Shown here one piece after another: positions 12,947 through 26,200 of a stretch of 64,000 nt of DNA (positions are counted from its first letter, which is position 1; every line of letters begins with the position of its first letter). Origin of the DNA: Hypoxylon rubiginosum (taxonomy: Eukaryota; Ascomycota; Sordariomycetes; Xylariales; Hypoxylaceae); NCBI GenBank assembly GCA_902806565.1, contig CADCXA010000015.1, forward strand, positions 124,001 through 188,000. The letters are read 5' to 3'. Both the position numbers and the translations under genes were made by a program. The notes below the pieces were generated by a model. It was given only the letters and a program-made list of their open reading frames with translations, ran no database searches and was not told where the DNA came from.

Positions 12947-13738
12947 TTAGTACCATGTCGGCGTCACGGGCCAGTGCCGCAGCATATTTTCGACCGCCTG
13001 GGTCCATTCGTACTCGAAGCACTGAGCGAGTTGGTCCGCCTCCTCTTGGGTCGGATCACGGCCTCCCCACATGTCTTTACGCCACGCGTCGCTCTGGGCG
13101 TAGGTGGGAATCAAGCCTCTATAAGCAAAAGAAGGTAAGAGACAAGGTCGGTACGGTCAGGAGATGGGTATTGCAGCAGAGAATGCATATATGGAATATG
13201 GTAATGTAAGAGGCAGGGAGATGTGCTTAAGGGCCTTACTCGTCACGGATTTTAACTAGGCACAGCCAAGCCAGATTCCAGCTTCGGTTCGAGTTCGGAT
13301 CGTTTCGAACCAGCTGATGTGCCTGGTCGACTAGCTCTCCCGAGATGGGGTAGTTCCGCGTCAGGCCTCTCAGCTCCGTCAGGAACTGGTTGCTATTCAC
13401 GTAGTAGTCCCAAGCGGAGGTCATCGGCTGCTGGAACGCTTGGGCGTCTTCCTCGTTCTCGCAGCTGGCGGCTACTCGTTCGATACGGCAGAGCTCGGTA
13501 AGTGTGTTCACTCGATGGGTGCGCAACGATTCGATGAGTTGTTGGACGGAAGACTGTTATAGATCATGTTAGTATCGACTATGCTCGAGTGATGATAGGC
13601 TAAGGGGTCATGGATAAAACATCTCCCACGACCGCAAGCCGAGTCGTGGAGGGGATTTACGAATTGAAAACCGTCACGCACTTGTCTGCCCTTGCTGCCA
13701 CGAGAGCTTCTGTTTCCACCTGATCGGGATGAAGACAT
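12947..13738 (-). CDS. hypothetical protein, three exons
   Basis: Exons 13738-13682, 13553-13240 and 13118-12947 join in phase to give 180 residues. Donors are GTGCGT and GTAAGG, and acceptors are CAG and TAG. The N-terminus is Ser/Arg/Gly-rich and basic. The rest is predicted helical and soluble, with segments VQQLIESLRTHRVNTLTELC, WDYYVNSNQFLTELRGLT and a Trp-rich C-terminal part ending in WPVTPTWY. I do not recognise a domain. Clean splice sites, in-phase joins and sensible composition support a real gene. No membrane helix or secretion signal is visible. Confidence 0.65.
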
Positions 13739-16700
13739 GATGGAAATGCTGAGTGGAGCTTCGTAATATACTCTGAGGGTTTTAAGTATTATATCGACTC
13801 GGAAATTAGCGTTTGTGTTTCGTTTCAGCGGAAATAATCTTCAGGAGTTAGCATGGGCTTATGCCTGGTCGTTGTAATAGGTGTCGATCGCCTTCAAGGT
13901 TGTATCTTTCTGCTTCGTCTGAGGGTAGTTATTCGTAGAGAGTTCTTGGTGTTAAAGTAGCTTGATGTGTGTATCTGTAAAGAACATGTGCCAATTCATC
14001 ATGGGAGTCTGTCTGCGTTTATATTCTCTAGAGGGTCGACCGTGGCGGAAAGGACCCGCTGGCAAGACAGCCCGCAGAACACCCACCACTGTGGAATGAT
14101 GGGACGACTGAAGCCGCTAGAGCCGCATCAGAGGCAATGCTCAGTCAGGAAACCAAGTTGAACCAAGATCACGGGTGGGATGGTCTAATCCGGAGCCACG
14201 TGCCTACGGGCAAAGTGATGCTGAGAACTATGTATAACGATGAGAGTGACCCAGCATCACGGCTCCAGCGTGAAGGTATTACGCCGGAATTCGACCGCGA
14301 TCGATGAACGAAGTCCCATGGGCAAGTCTAGGGGAACACCCTGTTCGTGACTGTCAACCCGCTGTGAAGTTATCGACACCATGACAACGAGCTTATGTAA
14401 AACCACCAATACCGATGCATACAGGGCTTTTCTAGAAGTGTTCCATGTACCAGGGTAGAATTAAAGTATGTAGCAAGCCATACCAAGCGGAGAACTGGAA
14501 GCCAGATAGACCACCATCTGACCCTGGTCACCCATACTTGGTGCTTATGCTGACGACGGACGATATCCGTCATCCTGGGGAGGTTCGGTGCTACCATTCT
14601 GTTATTGAACTAGCCACTGCGTTGGGAAAAGTATAGAAATAGATGTCAGAGCTTGGGAGGAACGTGTAAATGTCCTTGTGTTAGTGAAGAATCTGAGAGC
14701 CGCATCCTTATTGGACAATCGTAATTACGGGGTCTTTGGGGAAAACGAAGCTTTAGTCTTAAAAAAAGGAACACGGGGGGAATTGAACATACGAAAAAGG
14801 AAGTTCTGATATGGAATAGTCATATAGTTTCTAAAAAGATGTCATCAACTATCCAATTAGGCTGGAGGAAGCATATTCCATACTCGATTTGCCATTGACA
14901 AGCTTAGAAACAGTGTCAATGCCAAGTAAGGGATCGGGCGAGTCAGAGATCGGCCATTCCGCGGCAGCGGAAAAGCGCACTTTGTCTTCATCGCGCCAGT
15001 GAGAATTTAGCGGCACAGCGCTATAAGGCTGGAGGCAAAGGGTTCACTTGGGAAATAGCTTGATCCGGGTTTCGGCGATTGAAATTTGGGTTGTTTACTC
15101 TCTGTAAGATCCCCTTCAGGCTTGTAGATACGCCACTCATCTTCGCCGCTCTCGAGGCCATCCCAGAGAGCCAGAGCCAGAGCCAAAGTCAGGCGAGTTA
15201 GGGACGCCTGGTAGCTAAGGTTAGCTAAGGTTAGCGACGCGAGGTTAGGATTCCTACGAAGCGACCTTGTCAGGTTGGGTCAAGCTCGAAAGTGTACATT
15301 GGTGGTAGGTGCTTCGCATCCATGTAATGTTCTGACGAGCCGCGTTGGCGTCTTGGCCAATCTGATAACTGTCACTGGGTGACGAGGGGGGATCTTACAG
15401 GTATTGCTTTACCTCCCCGTGCAATTCTACGAGGTGCAGAGTGCGGACGTGGTGTAGGTAGGTAACCAATGCAGTGCGTACGGGGGTCATCTCCGGATTG
15501 CATGGTGCATGGTGCATGGTGCATGGTGCAGTATTACGCATATACAAGAAAGCATTGACTTGCTTAGAGGCTGAAAAAAACAAGGCCAGCCAATAAGACG
15601 AGTGATCTGCGGGATGGTCGGTGGTTGGGATATAAATGGAAAGATTTGTCATGGAATTATAAGTGAGAGCTTTTTGGGTGTCGGTCTGTGCCCATGCATG
15701 GTGATCGCAACACCCCCCGGCTACCCGTAGACTAACTAACTGGAAAGTCTTGAGATAATAGACCGTGCCACCTTGATAGAGGCAAACAGATACTCAGTAT
15801 GGTCAGCATCAGGCGGCCTCGCAAATCGGTGCCTTGTTTTTCTGGTTAAGGGGGTTAAGGGTCTATGTCGTATGCCCAAACTGTAAGGTAGCTGACAGAT
15901 GGCTACGTATGTAGGTAGTCGGATCTTGTACGTATTCGGAACTCTGTCCGTATGAGATAAGGAGAGTTAGCGAAGTTGACGAGGGTGATGACGATGACGA
16001 TGAGGGATGGTTAAAATGCTGGAGTAAGAAGAACAGGAAGGACAGTCAGCAAAAACTAATACAGTGTTTACATGAGTGGCCCGTGCTTAGTGGGAATAAA
16101 TCCTAGGTAGATTCCAAAGAGCCATTATCCTTGTGCTTTTTAAAGTTATCCAGGTACTTTCGCATTACGCCAATAGGGTCTCAAGAACCGGCCCAGCTGA
16201 AATATCGCTTAGCGGGTAAGGCTGTGGCAGTGCCTGGGATCAAGGAGAAGCTTCTGAGCTCTGATTGGTTTAATAGACGCAGTCTTGCTATTTTCGGGGT
16301 CCCTAAGAGACACCTCTGCTGGTTTAGCTTAGGTGGTATAACCAGGTACGCCTTCAACTTAGCGCGGATGAAGCAGATTCCGGCTTACCCTATGTAAGGG
16401 CTCGATTTCATGTCCTTTCTACCTACTCCTCTCCCAGACTCCCACTCTTGATCTTCTTCACACTCCACAGTGAACGGATGTTTATACGGAATTGTAGTCT
16501 CGGGAGACCCCAAGAGTTCTAAGCAGCCATACTAGGATCGTCCGAAGAAGGGGTCGACTCAGCCAAATCCCGATCAATTGTCTCGGCCAGTATATCCAAG
16601 CTGGTAACAAGACCGAATCCAATCTTCTGCGTACGCACGTGCTTATGTTGATAGAAGTATCAAGTACTTGCAGCTTGGAGGAGCCGTTGTCTACACGCCC

Positions 16701-17740
16701 CTTTCTCTATTTCACGATCTCAAAACGTTCCGAATAACTAAAGATCCCACGTCTTCCTTCCAGCCGCCATTCTAGCGATGTAGGCTGATCCGACTCGGTA
16801 TATTAAGTACCTATATACCTACCTAGGTAGATATGTACTCGAATAGCTAGGGTGGGGGTGAAAGTCGCCGAGGGGGCGGTTGAAGGAACCGAAGCTGTTC
16901 CGCTCGCTTGGTTTAGCTGGTTTGAGCCTCCGACATAGCCACCGGGAATTTACAAAGATTCAGACGAAGGACGACTGGAACCACAGATTCGTTCTCTTGC
17001 TACTGGTTTGAACATGATCGCGGTCGCTAACCTGATCTTTTGTAAACCCGACATTGAAGGTAGAGGGCTGAGTGGCTACTCCTCCGCCCGTGTCTTGTAC
17101 GACCTGAATACGTAGCTACTCCCCGGCGATGTTAAGGATGTAGAAGCGCGGAATGCACTACTATGATTGTATATCCGAAACCGTACAGCCTCTTCTATGT
17201 CCTGGAATACCAAATCAGCCAAGCTGTTTCAGCAACCATTATAGTATTAAACATCGAACTCGGGTATACCATTCGGGTATGCGAGTCGATTGCTAAGCAT
17301 ACCTGGTAAGCTCTAAATTTGATCCCTTATAGAATCTCTTTCAACACCATGCTAAATAAGTTTGTCTACTATCCATCATCATTCCTCATTCCTCATTATC
17401 ATCAGGGTACTTAATTACCACTTAATAGGACTTGAATTGATGACCCATGACTTCATATATAATATGAACACCCAGGTACCTAAGCCTATTACCGGACTAG
17501 ACCGAAGCTGAGAGTTGAGAGACGCGACCACCAAAGACGAAAGCCTCTTAAATCCGCAGTCTCTCATACAACACCAGGTTTCACAAGGAGGGCATGGTTG
17601 CCAGGTACCAACTCAAACGTGGTATCGGGAGGTCGTGAGAATAGTCATTCGCACGTCGATTGTCGACGGTTCTAAATAGAACTTCACGTAAGCAGATGTC
17701 ATGTACATTCGGTCCCCAGACCGAGCTAAGATCTACAATG
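13739..17740. other. 4.0-kb gene-poor region
   Basis: I see no supported gene. Open frames are short and lack family features. Contents noted: a 7-bp tandem repeat at 15500-15527 and a TACCTAGGTA palindrome at 16820-16829. Degenerate transposon remnants cannot be excluded by eye. Confidence 0.55.
15500..15527. repeat. microsatellite-like repeat (GCATGGT)4
   Basis: Four perfect copies of GCATGGT followed by a partial GCA. Intergenic, no associated gene. Confidence 0.9.
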
Positions 17741-19622
17741 TTATGCGGCATCGTTGTCCGCATGTTCTTCGACTTCCGTCTCTTCTTCATAGCCATCATC
17801 AATACTTTCGAGGCCCTCGCCGTGAATAGCAAAACTCCCTAGCCATCCGGCAAGTGCAACGCCTGCGAATAGACCCCAAGCAAGGGCCTCACCCTTGGGT
17901 TGAACGTGTGTCGAGACGGTATAAAGCCCTCCGGACAGGAAAGGGCCGACGCTTCGGCCAGCTGCCGAGAGGGTCTGAGCAATGCCATTGAGTGTGCCTA
18001 GACTCGCGTGCGTTGGAGCCGAATTCGTAATCTATCTACGCATCAGCAGTGTCATTTGAAAGAGATCTCCGGACTAAGGAAGAGGGCCTTTAAGTGCTAG
18101 GACTTACTAGTAACATGACACTCGATAAACCCCCAACGGCGCAGATATTTTTAATAATAAGGACCACACCAATCTCCACGTATAGCCAGATTTTGCTGTC
18201 GCCTACGCCGAACGGCGGATTAGAATCCACGTAACCGACGAATGGCATTAAAGCCATAGTAACCGCAAAACCAAGCAGAGAGCCTCGATACGACCTGACG
18301 TTGCCCAGATGGGACTTCAATGGCCCGAAGAGGAATAACTGGAACAATATGGTAAATGCCCCGGCAACCGACAACGATACGCCAATTACATCTGCATGCA
18401 AGTTTCGTCCCGTTGGTGTCTTTCCAGATGCGAATATGGGATACAAGCTGTTGAAAGAGCTATTAGACAGCTGGAATACCAGCTGGGTGGTGAGAAGCAC
18501 TACGGTCGTTCGGTTCAGAAGCTGGCGCCACGTTGTTACTTCATCTGGCGACTTCGCGTCACCTTGGGCTTGTTCGTCTTCTTGGAGTCCTAAGAGGGTG
18601 CTCTCCTCGCCGGCCTCATCTTCGTTAGTTTCCCTTTGGTCATCATCCGCGTCTCTGCCTCCGGGCCAAGTCCACGAGCGCTTAGAGCCCTTGTTAGACT
18701 TAAAACAGCTAGATAACCAGGGAAACCGTTCAGACCAGCTAGGAATATCTCCCTGGTCCTCCAACGTCTCCTCGAACCAAATGCCCAACACAACCACGCT
18801 TAGGGCGAGAAGAGAGGCTCCTAGTATATTGGGAGCAAGGAATGGGTATCTGTCACTGGCGACCTCTCCTACTAGCAATCCGCCGAGCGCGGGTCCTGTT
18901 ATACTACCCAGGCTATACACAACGGGCAGCCAGGTGAATGCCTTGCTCTGATTGCTACGATCCGTGAGTTCTCCCAGACAAGTCGGAACCACGGCAGCGT
19001 TGCCATTGAGTAGTCCCATAGCCACATGTACCAGGACAATGTGATAGTATCTCGTGCAGAACCCAAAAGCTGCGAAGCAGAAACACAGCAACAAGGTGCC
19101 GAGCAGCATGACAGGCTTCCGGCCGACGATATCCGACAGGTATCCCCACACGAGATTCGTGGCCAGCTGGGCCAATGCGAAGGCGGAGGCTAGCAGGCCG
19201 ACGTATAAACCGACCTGATCTTGGCTGACGCCGGGAAAGGACTTTATCATCTCGGGAAGGTAGGGCGATATAGAGTTGAGCGCCGTCTGCTCGGATAGGG
19301 ACAAGAGGGCCAAAAGGGCCAACTGCTTGACAGGCAACGGGGTGGTCTCGCCATGACGGTGGTGGCCATGGCCGAGGGAGGCGGAGGAGCTTGATCCCGA
19401 GCCTGTTCTTCGGCCGGCGGTTCTCGGTGGTGGTGTCGGAAACGTTTGGTAGTGATGCTGAGACGATAGACGGCGGAGGGTTGAGGAAAAGCCTCGGTTC
19501 GACGGGAGGGTTGGTAGAGGCGAGCCTGCACGGAAGCTCCCTATAGAGCCAGATCTTGCCGGGGCTCTGCCAGGACGAAGAGCAGGCTGAGTGGCCGGGA
19601 CAATGTTTGCGACGTGTACCAT
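17741..19622 (-). CDS. MFS transporter (DHA1 / YCR023C-like)
   Basis: Two exons are inferred, 19622-18108 and 18031-17741, giving 601 residues. The ATG at 19622 (MVHVANIVP) is preferred over the upstream in-frame ATG at 19682 because the cytosolic Ser/Pro-rich N-terminus follows it. A first helix after residue 100 is followed by the motif-A loop GYLSDIVGRKPVMLLG between helices 2 and 3. A long charged central loop (EDEAGEE and neighbours) separates two six-helix halves. The 76-nt intron restores the helix-11 segment LLITNSAPTHASLGTLNG and the helix-12 segment GLFAGVALAGWLGSFAIHG. The tail is acidic (YEEETEVEEH). Proteins of this group are proton-coupled exporters related to yeast YCR023C and plant ZIF-like carriers. 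The substrate is not predictable. Confidence 0.9.
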
Positions 19623-20867
19623 CTTCTCTGAATCGAGGTGAGTGACACTGTATATCCGAGCGAATGAGGGGTACTTTTTCAAGGACCTTTTTCAAGGACC
19701 TCTCATGACATGCAGGTACGTAGTGCGACCTAGTGTGATCTTCTGGATCACCGGGGTCTAGTTTTGAAGGCGAAATCGAGACACGCCATATGCGTAGGGC
19801 AGAGATGCAAGGCAAAAGAGAGACCTTGGTATGCTTGAGGGGAGAGAAAGATCGTTAGCGGAAAGAAAAATGGTTGGTGGTGTAGAGGCGGCTTGAACTC
19901 GGAGATACGATCCAATGATGTAAAAGTCGGAGCCGTTCTGGATTTTCCTTTTTAGAGGGCTATCGATAGCTGGGCATGGCCTAAACCTACCTGGGAAGAA
20001 GGGGGGGGATGGGCTGGATGGGTTGGATGGGTGGCCGGGGATGGGTCGATGGTGGGTGGCCTGGTGGCTGGGCTACCATGATCCACTAAAGGCACTACAC
20101 CCCACGCTAGCAGGTCCCTGAGCAAGTTCCGTAGGTGTTCTAATTAACTCCACCTTGATGACGAATTCGATATGATAACATGAATAAGGTCGTCTTTCAA
20201 TGTTAATGTCAATATCAATATCAATGATACTTAGATTTCCTAGGAAGATATTAAAAGATTTGTTAGAAAAGGGGCTTTTATTCTGTCTTAAGAGTATATA
20301 TGGTACCTAGGTTTAGTAGTTTGCCTAGAGGTAAGTAATGACATATTATTACTCTTAATGTGTCAGTTTAGTTGCCAAATGCGTTGACCTAAAGGACCTA
20401 AACGCCAGCCACCTGCCACCTGCTACCCCAATCGCCGAGTTGGGATCGGTGTAGGGTGTAGACATAATTCCGCGGGAGCACACAAGTTATGATATTACTA
20501 TGCTTCTTATGTACACACACATAGTTGACTCGCCCGACTATTACTTGCGCGGGTTGAGAAAGAACATAGCATGCACACATACATTAAACACCATTGTCTG
20601 TCTACTATGACTTATACTTGAACTACCCTTTTCTCCATACCTATTCCTATACCTATACCTAAACCATGCATGACCAGTCTAGAACCTGTCCTTGTAGTAA
20701 AGGTCTTTGTCTCGTTAGATAGTACAAGAATGCAATTTCTTTCAATCTTGTTTCGTTTCCAGTCGTTCCCTCATGCGGAGCATCAATAAGGGTTTAGCCA
20801 TATCCATACATACATATCCCAGCTATTATAGGGCATGGTAGGAAGATTTTCAAAATCAATGCCCTGC
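19623..20867. other. intergenic region
   Basis: Promoter of the MFS gene plus the downstream flank of the amine oxidase. GATGG/GGATGGGT-type G-rich repeats lie at about 20008-20060. The near-palindrome GTACCTAGGT occurs at about 20303. No gene is seen. Confidence 0.6.
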
Positions 20868-21230
20868 TCAATCCTTCTTCCAGCTAAACAAGTTGGACAG
20901 CGTCGCCGACAGTCGTCTCTTCTCCTTGGTTGGGGACACCGGAATGTCTTTGGGGTTCACGTCCGGACCCGTGCCCTGTAGGTGGGATACGGGATTTTGC
21001 TGTACCGTGCTGTCGGTGCGGAGGCTGGTGCTGCTGCAGCAGGTGCTAGACTGGTGAGTCCCATTTACCCCGTTGCCGCTGACCTTATCATCGCAGCAGG
21101 GGATTAACACGCTGCTCTCGTTCTTGGTGCTCGGGATATCCAGTGCCGGGTTGCTGGTGAAGAAGTCGGCCGGGCGGATGTGGAATTGATGAATCTCGAC
21201 GGGCCTAAGAGGGGAGGGTGTTAATAATTC

Positions 21231-21264
<34 letters not shown>

Positions 21265-23296
21265 CAAAAGAAAAAGGGGAAACAGAACAGGACCATCCTT
21301 ACATTACGGGCCAATCCTCGACTCTCGGATTGTGCGTGAGACCAAAGACATTCCAGACAACAGGCGTACTCAACTGGCCCTTCTTCTCGTCGTCCTCGTG
21401 TACCTCCCCGTTCGTCCCGTCCGCGCCGCCCTCGATCCCGTCGACGAACCAGTCCCCCCTCGCGACCATCGCTTTAACGCCGCCCTCCTCTCGCGGCGCC
21501 TGGTTCGTGAACTCGCCCGCGGCCCAGAGCTCGCCGTCCCGGTGGCCCGTGAACCAGAGGTGGTGCTTGGCGAACGGCGCCCGCGCCGCCTGCACGCTGC
21601 GGTCGTCGGCGAGCAGCAGCTGCGTCGCCGCCGGCACCAGCTTGTACCCGACGTGCTTCCCGCTGACGGCGTTGCGCCGCCGCGCGTTCTCCATCCGCAG
21701 CACGCGGTTCAGCCGGGGCTCCGCGTCCTCCCAGCCCGCGCGCTCGACGCGCCGCCGCCGCACCTCGTACCCGTTCCCGTACGGGTTCGTCTCCGGGTTC
21801 ATGGGCACCGGGTGGCTCTCCTCGAGGACGACGGCCGTGTCGCCCGCGGCGTACGAGTCGACCGACGGGTCGATGCGCACGGCGAACACGTGCTGGTGGT
21901 TCTGCGCCAGCACGCCCGGGCTCACGATGTTGCCGTACCCCGACGTCTTCCCTTCGTCGATCGGGACCACGCTCACGATGCCCGTCGCGCGCGTCTCGAC
22001 CGAGATGCCGCCCGCCGTGTCCAGCTTGTACGCGAACACGTACTCGTAGTTGGCCAGCGTGGCCACGAACTGCACCACGAGCTCGCGGAGCCGCGTCACC
22101 ACCGCGCGGTTCGTCCGGAAGTTGGTGTGCTTCCAGCCGATCCCGTTGTCCTGCTCGTGCAGGCAGATGACGTTCCGAGCCAGGTCCGGGTGGCCCTCCG
22201 GGTTAGGCATGACCGAGTCGAAGTAGTGGATCGCTCCTAGACAGTCGCACCCCAGCTTGAGGTTGTTGGCGGCGCGCCCGATCCCGCCGTCTCCGAAATC
22301 GAAGGCCTGCTTGCGGTGAAAAGGCGGGCGCGGGTCGCCGTAGGGAACCGTCATCTCGGAGAAGGAGAGCCGGTATATTATCGGGCGGTTGTCGTAGGTC
22401 ACGTCGTGGAGTACAGCACCTTCGCGGGGAGTAAACCCGACGCGGAATCGCCACTTTTGCCACTCGACCAGATTATCGCCGTGGACCTTGAAAGATGCAC
22501 CTTCGGGTTGGGTAACATTGATGGGCTTGAGGTCAGTGCGGAATGGTCGGTCTAATAGTTCCGGAACATATTCTGCGGGACTGCTGTGTTCGAAAAGCTT
22601 CTTCGGCTTGGTCTTATCTACGGGCGACGGATATAGACCGTCCTCTCGCCCTCCGGTGGCGAGGCGGTCGACTCTGACCAATTTTTTGGTGGCGACGTCC
22701 ATGACAGGTATTATGGGTAGCGGGTAAGAGTAGTGGTTGGAGTCGATATTGTTTTTAGATCTATCCCGTGCGTACACGAGGCCCTGCATGTAGCGAGGGA
22801 TTTCCTCGTCCACATCCGGGCCGCCGTAGGGCCAAGGATCTATCGTGATGTCAAAGTTCTCTGGCAAGCTGAACTCTCCTAGAGCCGACTTGAACATCTC
22901 CGAGGAGATGCAGGCCTCCTGGAACATACCGAATTCATGCGCCGTATAGCTTGTCTGGCATCGCGCCGGGAACGCCTTGGTGCTCCGAATAGCACCGGCG
23001 TCGACGTCGACGTCGACAACCGTCTCCGTGAGCTGAGCCTTGCCGTCCTTGATTACGTCGTAGAGCAGCTTGACTTGTCTGGCCGGGACCACGTCGGGCG
23101 TTCGACCCTCGTGCTCGGCGGCCAGAAAGCTGACCAATTCAGTCCTTTTCGGCTCGTCTATACCAGCCGAGCGGAAGAACAAGACGATGCCATCGCCGCC
23201 CTGCGCCTTGACGATGAGAGCCCGAGCTTTGGCTAGCTCGTCAGCCGAAAGCGGCCGTAAAGGGTGAGGTATCGTAAATCCCTGATCGAAAGCCAT
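20868..23296 (-). CDS. copper amine oxidase
   Basis: Two exons are inferred, 23296-21303 and 21204-20868, giving 776 residues; fungal copper amine oxidases are about 650-800. The enzyme oxidatively deaminates primary amines to aldehyde, H2O2 and ammonia, supplying nitrogen. The TPQ precursor Tyr is in ANYEY (about residue 417). The likely catalytic-base Asp is in AFDFGDGG (about 333). Copper ligands are the HQH pair in QNHQHVFAVRID and the later His in GLTHNPRVEDWP. The intron restores the conserved DWPVMPVEIHQF reading and lies between the last copper His and the family-end segment FFTSNPALDIP. A tail of roughly 90 residues beyond that point is Ser/Thr-rich with two Cys pairs and no SKL-type peroxisomal signal. 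The ATG at 23296 is chosen because LRPLSADELAKAR follows directly. Confidence 0.95.
21231..21254. repeat. (AG)12 dinucleotide run in an intron
   Basis: On the coding (minus) strand this is a CT run inside the amine oxidase intron, beginning about 25 nt upstream of its acceptor. Confidence 0.9.
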
Positions 23297-26200
23297 CCTG
23301 ATGATAGTTGTTTTATTTTCCTTTTTGTTGAATTTTTGGATTTTCGGTATTTTAATATCGTCGAATTTTCTACTTATATGGGGGTGGCACAAAGACCTAT
23401 TTCACGAACAAAGAGAAAGTTGTTGCGTTGCGTTATCAAAGTTGGTTCAAACGTCTAAACTAGACTGGATAACTTAGACCGAGCCTGGCCCGAACTCTAC
23501 CCAATTTATATAGATGAACCTGAAGATCCGGGAGACCTCGGGCACAAACAAGCGTCGTCGGTGATTGGGTAATCGGTGGATGTCCTAGCTAGGGAGATAC
23601 AGTAGTCTACATGGTCTACATGGTCTACAAGGAGATATGCAGGTATGTAATCTTTAGTCGGGCTCGGTACCAGGCGAGCAGGGCAAACAGGCATTGTCCT
23701 TCGCCATGTCCTCGCAGGCCCTCGCAGGCCCTCGCAAGGTCTTCGCATGTCTTAGATCAGAAGACCGCCACCCGGACCGGTGCGGTGCAGCGGTGCGGGT
23801 TAGGGTGGGGTATCGAGAGATAGAGATTCGTACTTCATTCGGCCTCGTCTGTACAAGTTATCCATGTTCCTGTTCCATGTCCATCCATATCTATCCATGT
23901 ATAGCTAGGTACATATTCATGTATCCATGTTCGTCCCCAAAAACCCCCCCATTCATTTACTTGCCTTGACTTGTACCACGTTGAGTGGAGTCTAAAAAGG
24001 GGGTCGAAAAGGGGGGGGGGGGGGTTACCGAAGAACCTATTATCTCCTCGCCCAGCTACGCCCTGCTCTTCTCTTCTCCTTCTTGCGTTACGCCCCCTCG
24101 AACGCCCTCCGACTCTTGCAACTCCGATAAGTTCTTATCATTGTGACATTGCCAGCTGCCAGCCAGTTAGGTAGCGTAAGAAGTAAGCTCTATCGGGCAA
24201 GTCCTTGCGAGCGCCTTTTTTATTTCTCTCTCTCGACTGCCGGCATCCGCTTGGATCGGTTTGGCGGTGCGAGCCTGCGAAGGCCTGCGAGTTCTGCAAG
24301 TCTGGGGGTCTGGGGGTCTGGGGGGAAACCGACGCAGTATTCGCCAAGCGCCTTGGCCTTTTAATTACCATGTACTATGTAGGGGTTTTTCCAACAGACG
24401 GGCAGAACAAGCGAGTTGCACATGGCGACATGGCGAGAATCTGCATTGGAGATCAAACGCGGAACGCAACCTACCTACCGGTAGTTTCGAAAAGACTACT
24501 TGTTTAGGAATCCATACGCTATGTAGGCAGGTTTGGGTAGGGTCCAAGCTGGCAGGCCTCCCATAGCTACATAGCTAGCTAAGGCAGGCCTACCCACGCC
24601 ATGCCCACGCGGCGACCACACTCCATCACTCCATCGTCGAGGCAGGCAGGCCAGGCAAGGGCAAGCAGGGCCAGCAGGGTAGGTAATGGAGGGGGGAGAG
24701 ATCACAGATTTGACAGCCGAGTCCGCCCGAAATAGCCCTGAGACGTGGAAAATCCCGGGTTGACGTACCAATGATCGACCCCTAATGCATTTCGACCCTA
24801 GCTCATCACCATGTATTCAGCCGCATGTGCGTGCGTGTGTCACGGTTCCTAGGTTTCCCAACATCTTAGCTTGCTATAGAAAGGCAGGCGAAGGATGGGT
24901 GGTATAATTGGTATGGTGGTATGGTGGTATGCTATGCATGGCTATATTGCGGACCAGCCATATCAACTACACGGCATATCGCGCAATTCCGCACCCCAGT
25001 TATCGGGCCGCGGCTGGGAAGGAAATCCTAAAATATAACCTCACCTGTCGTGTAAGCCAGAAAAAGTTCGACGTGACGGCATGGCTTGCTTTCTGCTACC
25101 GATCTGAACGATGCCGCGCGAATCCGTCGAACTTTCTGGCCACGACTAAGCACGGCCCTGAGCACGATTACATTGGCGGTTGCGAATACCTACATCAGAG
25201 AATCCTATCGATGCGAGTATATGCCTCATACCAATATCTAAGAATCGGCAGGTATCCAACACTGTTACCCCCGATGCCATCTTTCTCTAGCATGCGAGGT
25301 GATGACTGAGTACAGCAGTTCTTTTCAGCTCGGAAAGAAGCTAGAATATGGCGCAGCTAAAAAATGTCATCCACGCGAACCGATGCGATAATGGAAACCC
25401 TACCCCGACGATATCGCATACACCTTCGGTGACACACGGTATGTGCTCCTCACACCGCCGGCTCCCGCGAACGAAGGAAGATAGATTTCGGAGGCGACAC
25501 CGATCGCTAGACGACGTATGGGGCAAAAGGAGGCGTAAGGCACTGACGCCTCGGTTTCACCAACCCGCAACTCGAAGCCGTCCAGTGACATCTTGTGCTT
25601 CCACATCTGGTCCCGTGCATCTATTGGCTTGATGGAAGAACTTCCCAAATATGGCAGGGTTAGCGGAAGGACGGCACGTGCTTCAATCACCTGCTTCTTG
25701 CTCTACTGGTGGACGACAGCCAGCCTTTAGACGAGTCTACGTCTAGATTGACCGCTTTACAACGCCACAGACGGAGGACCAGTCGTATCGGTCGTATTTC
25801 GCTTCTCCCAGGGCCTAGGACTAGTTGCGTCGCCATCTTCGGTAACTCGAGTGTAATCAATTGGTAATGGTAATAGGCTCACTTGGTTTTAGGCCGTGTC
25901 CTCGCGGAGGCAAAAACGAGACAATATCCATTGGTAAGTCGATAGATAGCGACATATGTAGTCCAAACTGAGAGTACATAGATATCAATAACAGTCACTC
26001 GAGTATCTTGAGAGTTTATTGATGACCAGCAGGGTAAAATAATTTATTATGGTGCCGCATTTAGCGGGCGCATGTTTTTAGTAGGAAGTCTGTAACACTT
26101 AGCGAATGGAGTAGAGAATAGAGAACAGGAGGGCCCTTTCAATTTTCACGTAGCGCTTCACAACCATGGGGTCCGTTCTCCAACGATCAAGTATGAGCTA

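Noticed and set aside
16131..16397. 88-codon plus-strand frame in the gene-poor region
   Set aside because: No family resemblance and no flanking exons with compatible phase.
21218..22240. 340-codon plus-strand frame opposite the amine oxidase
   Set aside because: Extreme Arg/Val/Pro composition typical of an antisense shadow of a GC-rich gene.
24908..25309. 133-codon plus-strand frame
   Set aside because: Starts in a GGTATGGT repeat, with no motif and no conserved-looking segment.
25400..25690. 96-codon minus-strand frame
   Set aside because: Composition is acceptable but there is no domain and no splice partner; an equally long frame runs on the other strand. Not enough support.
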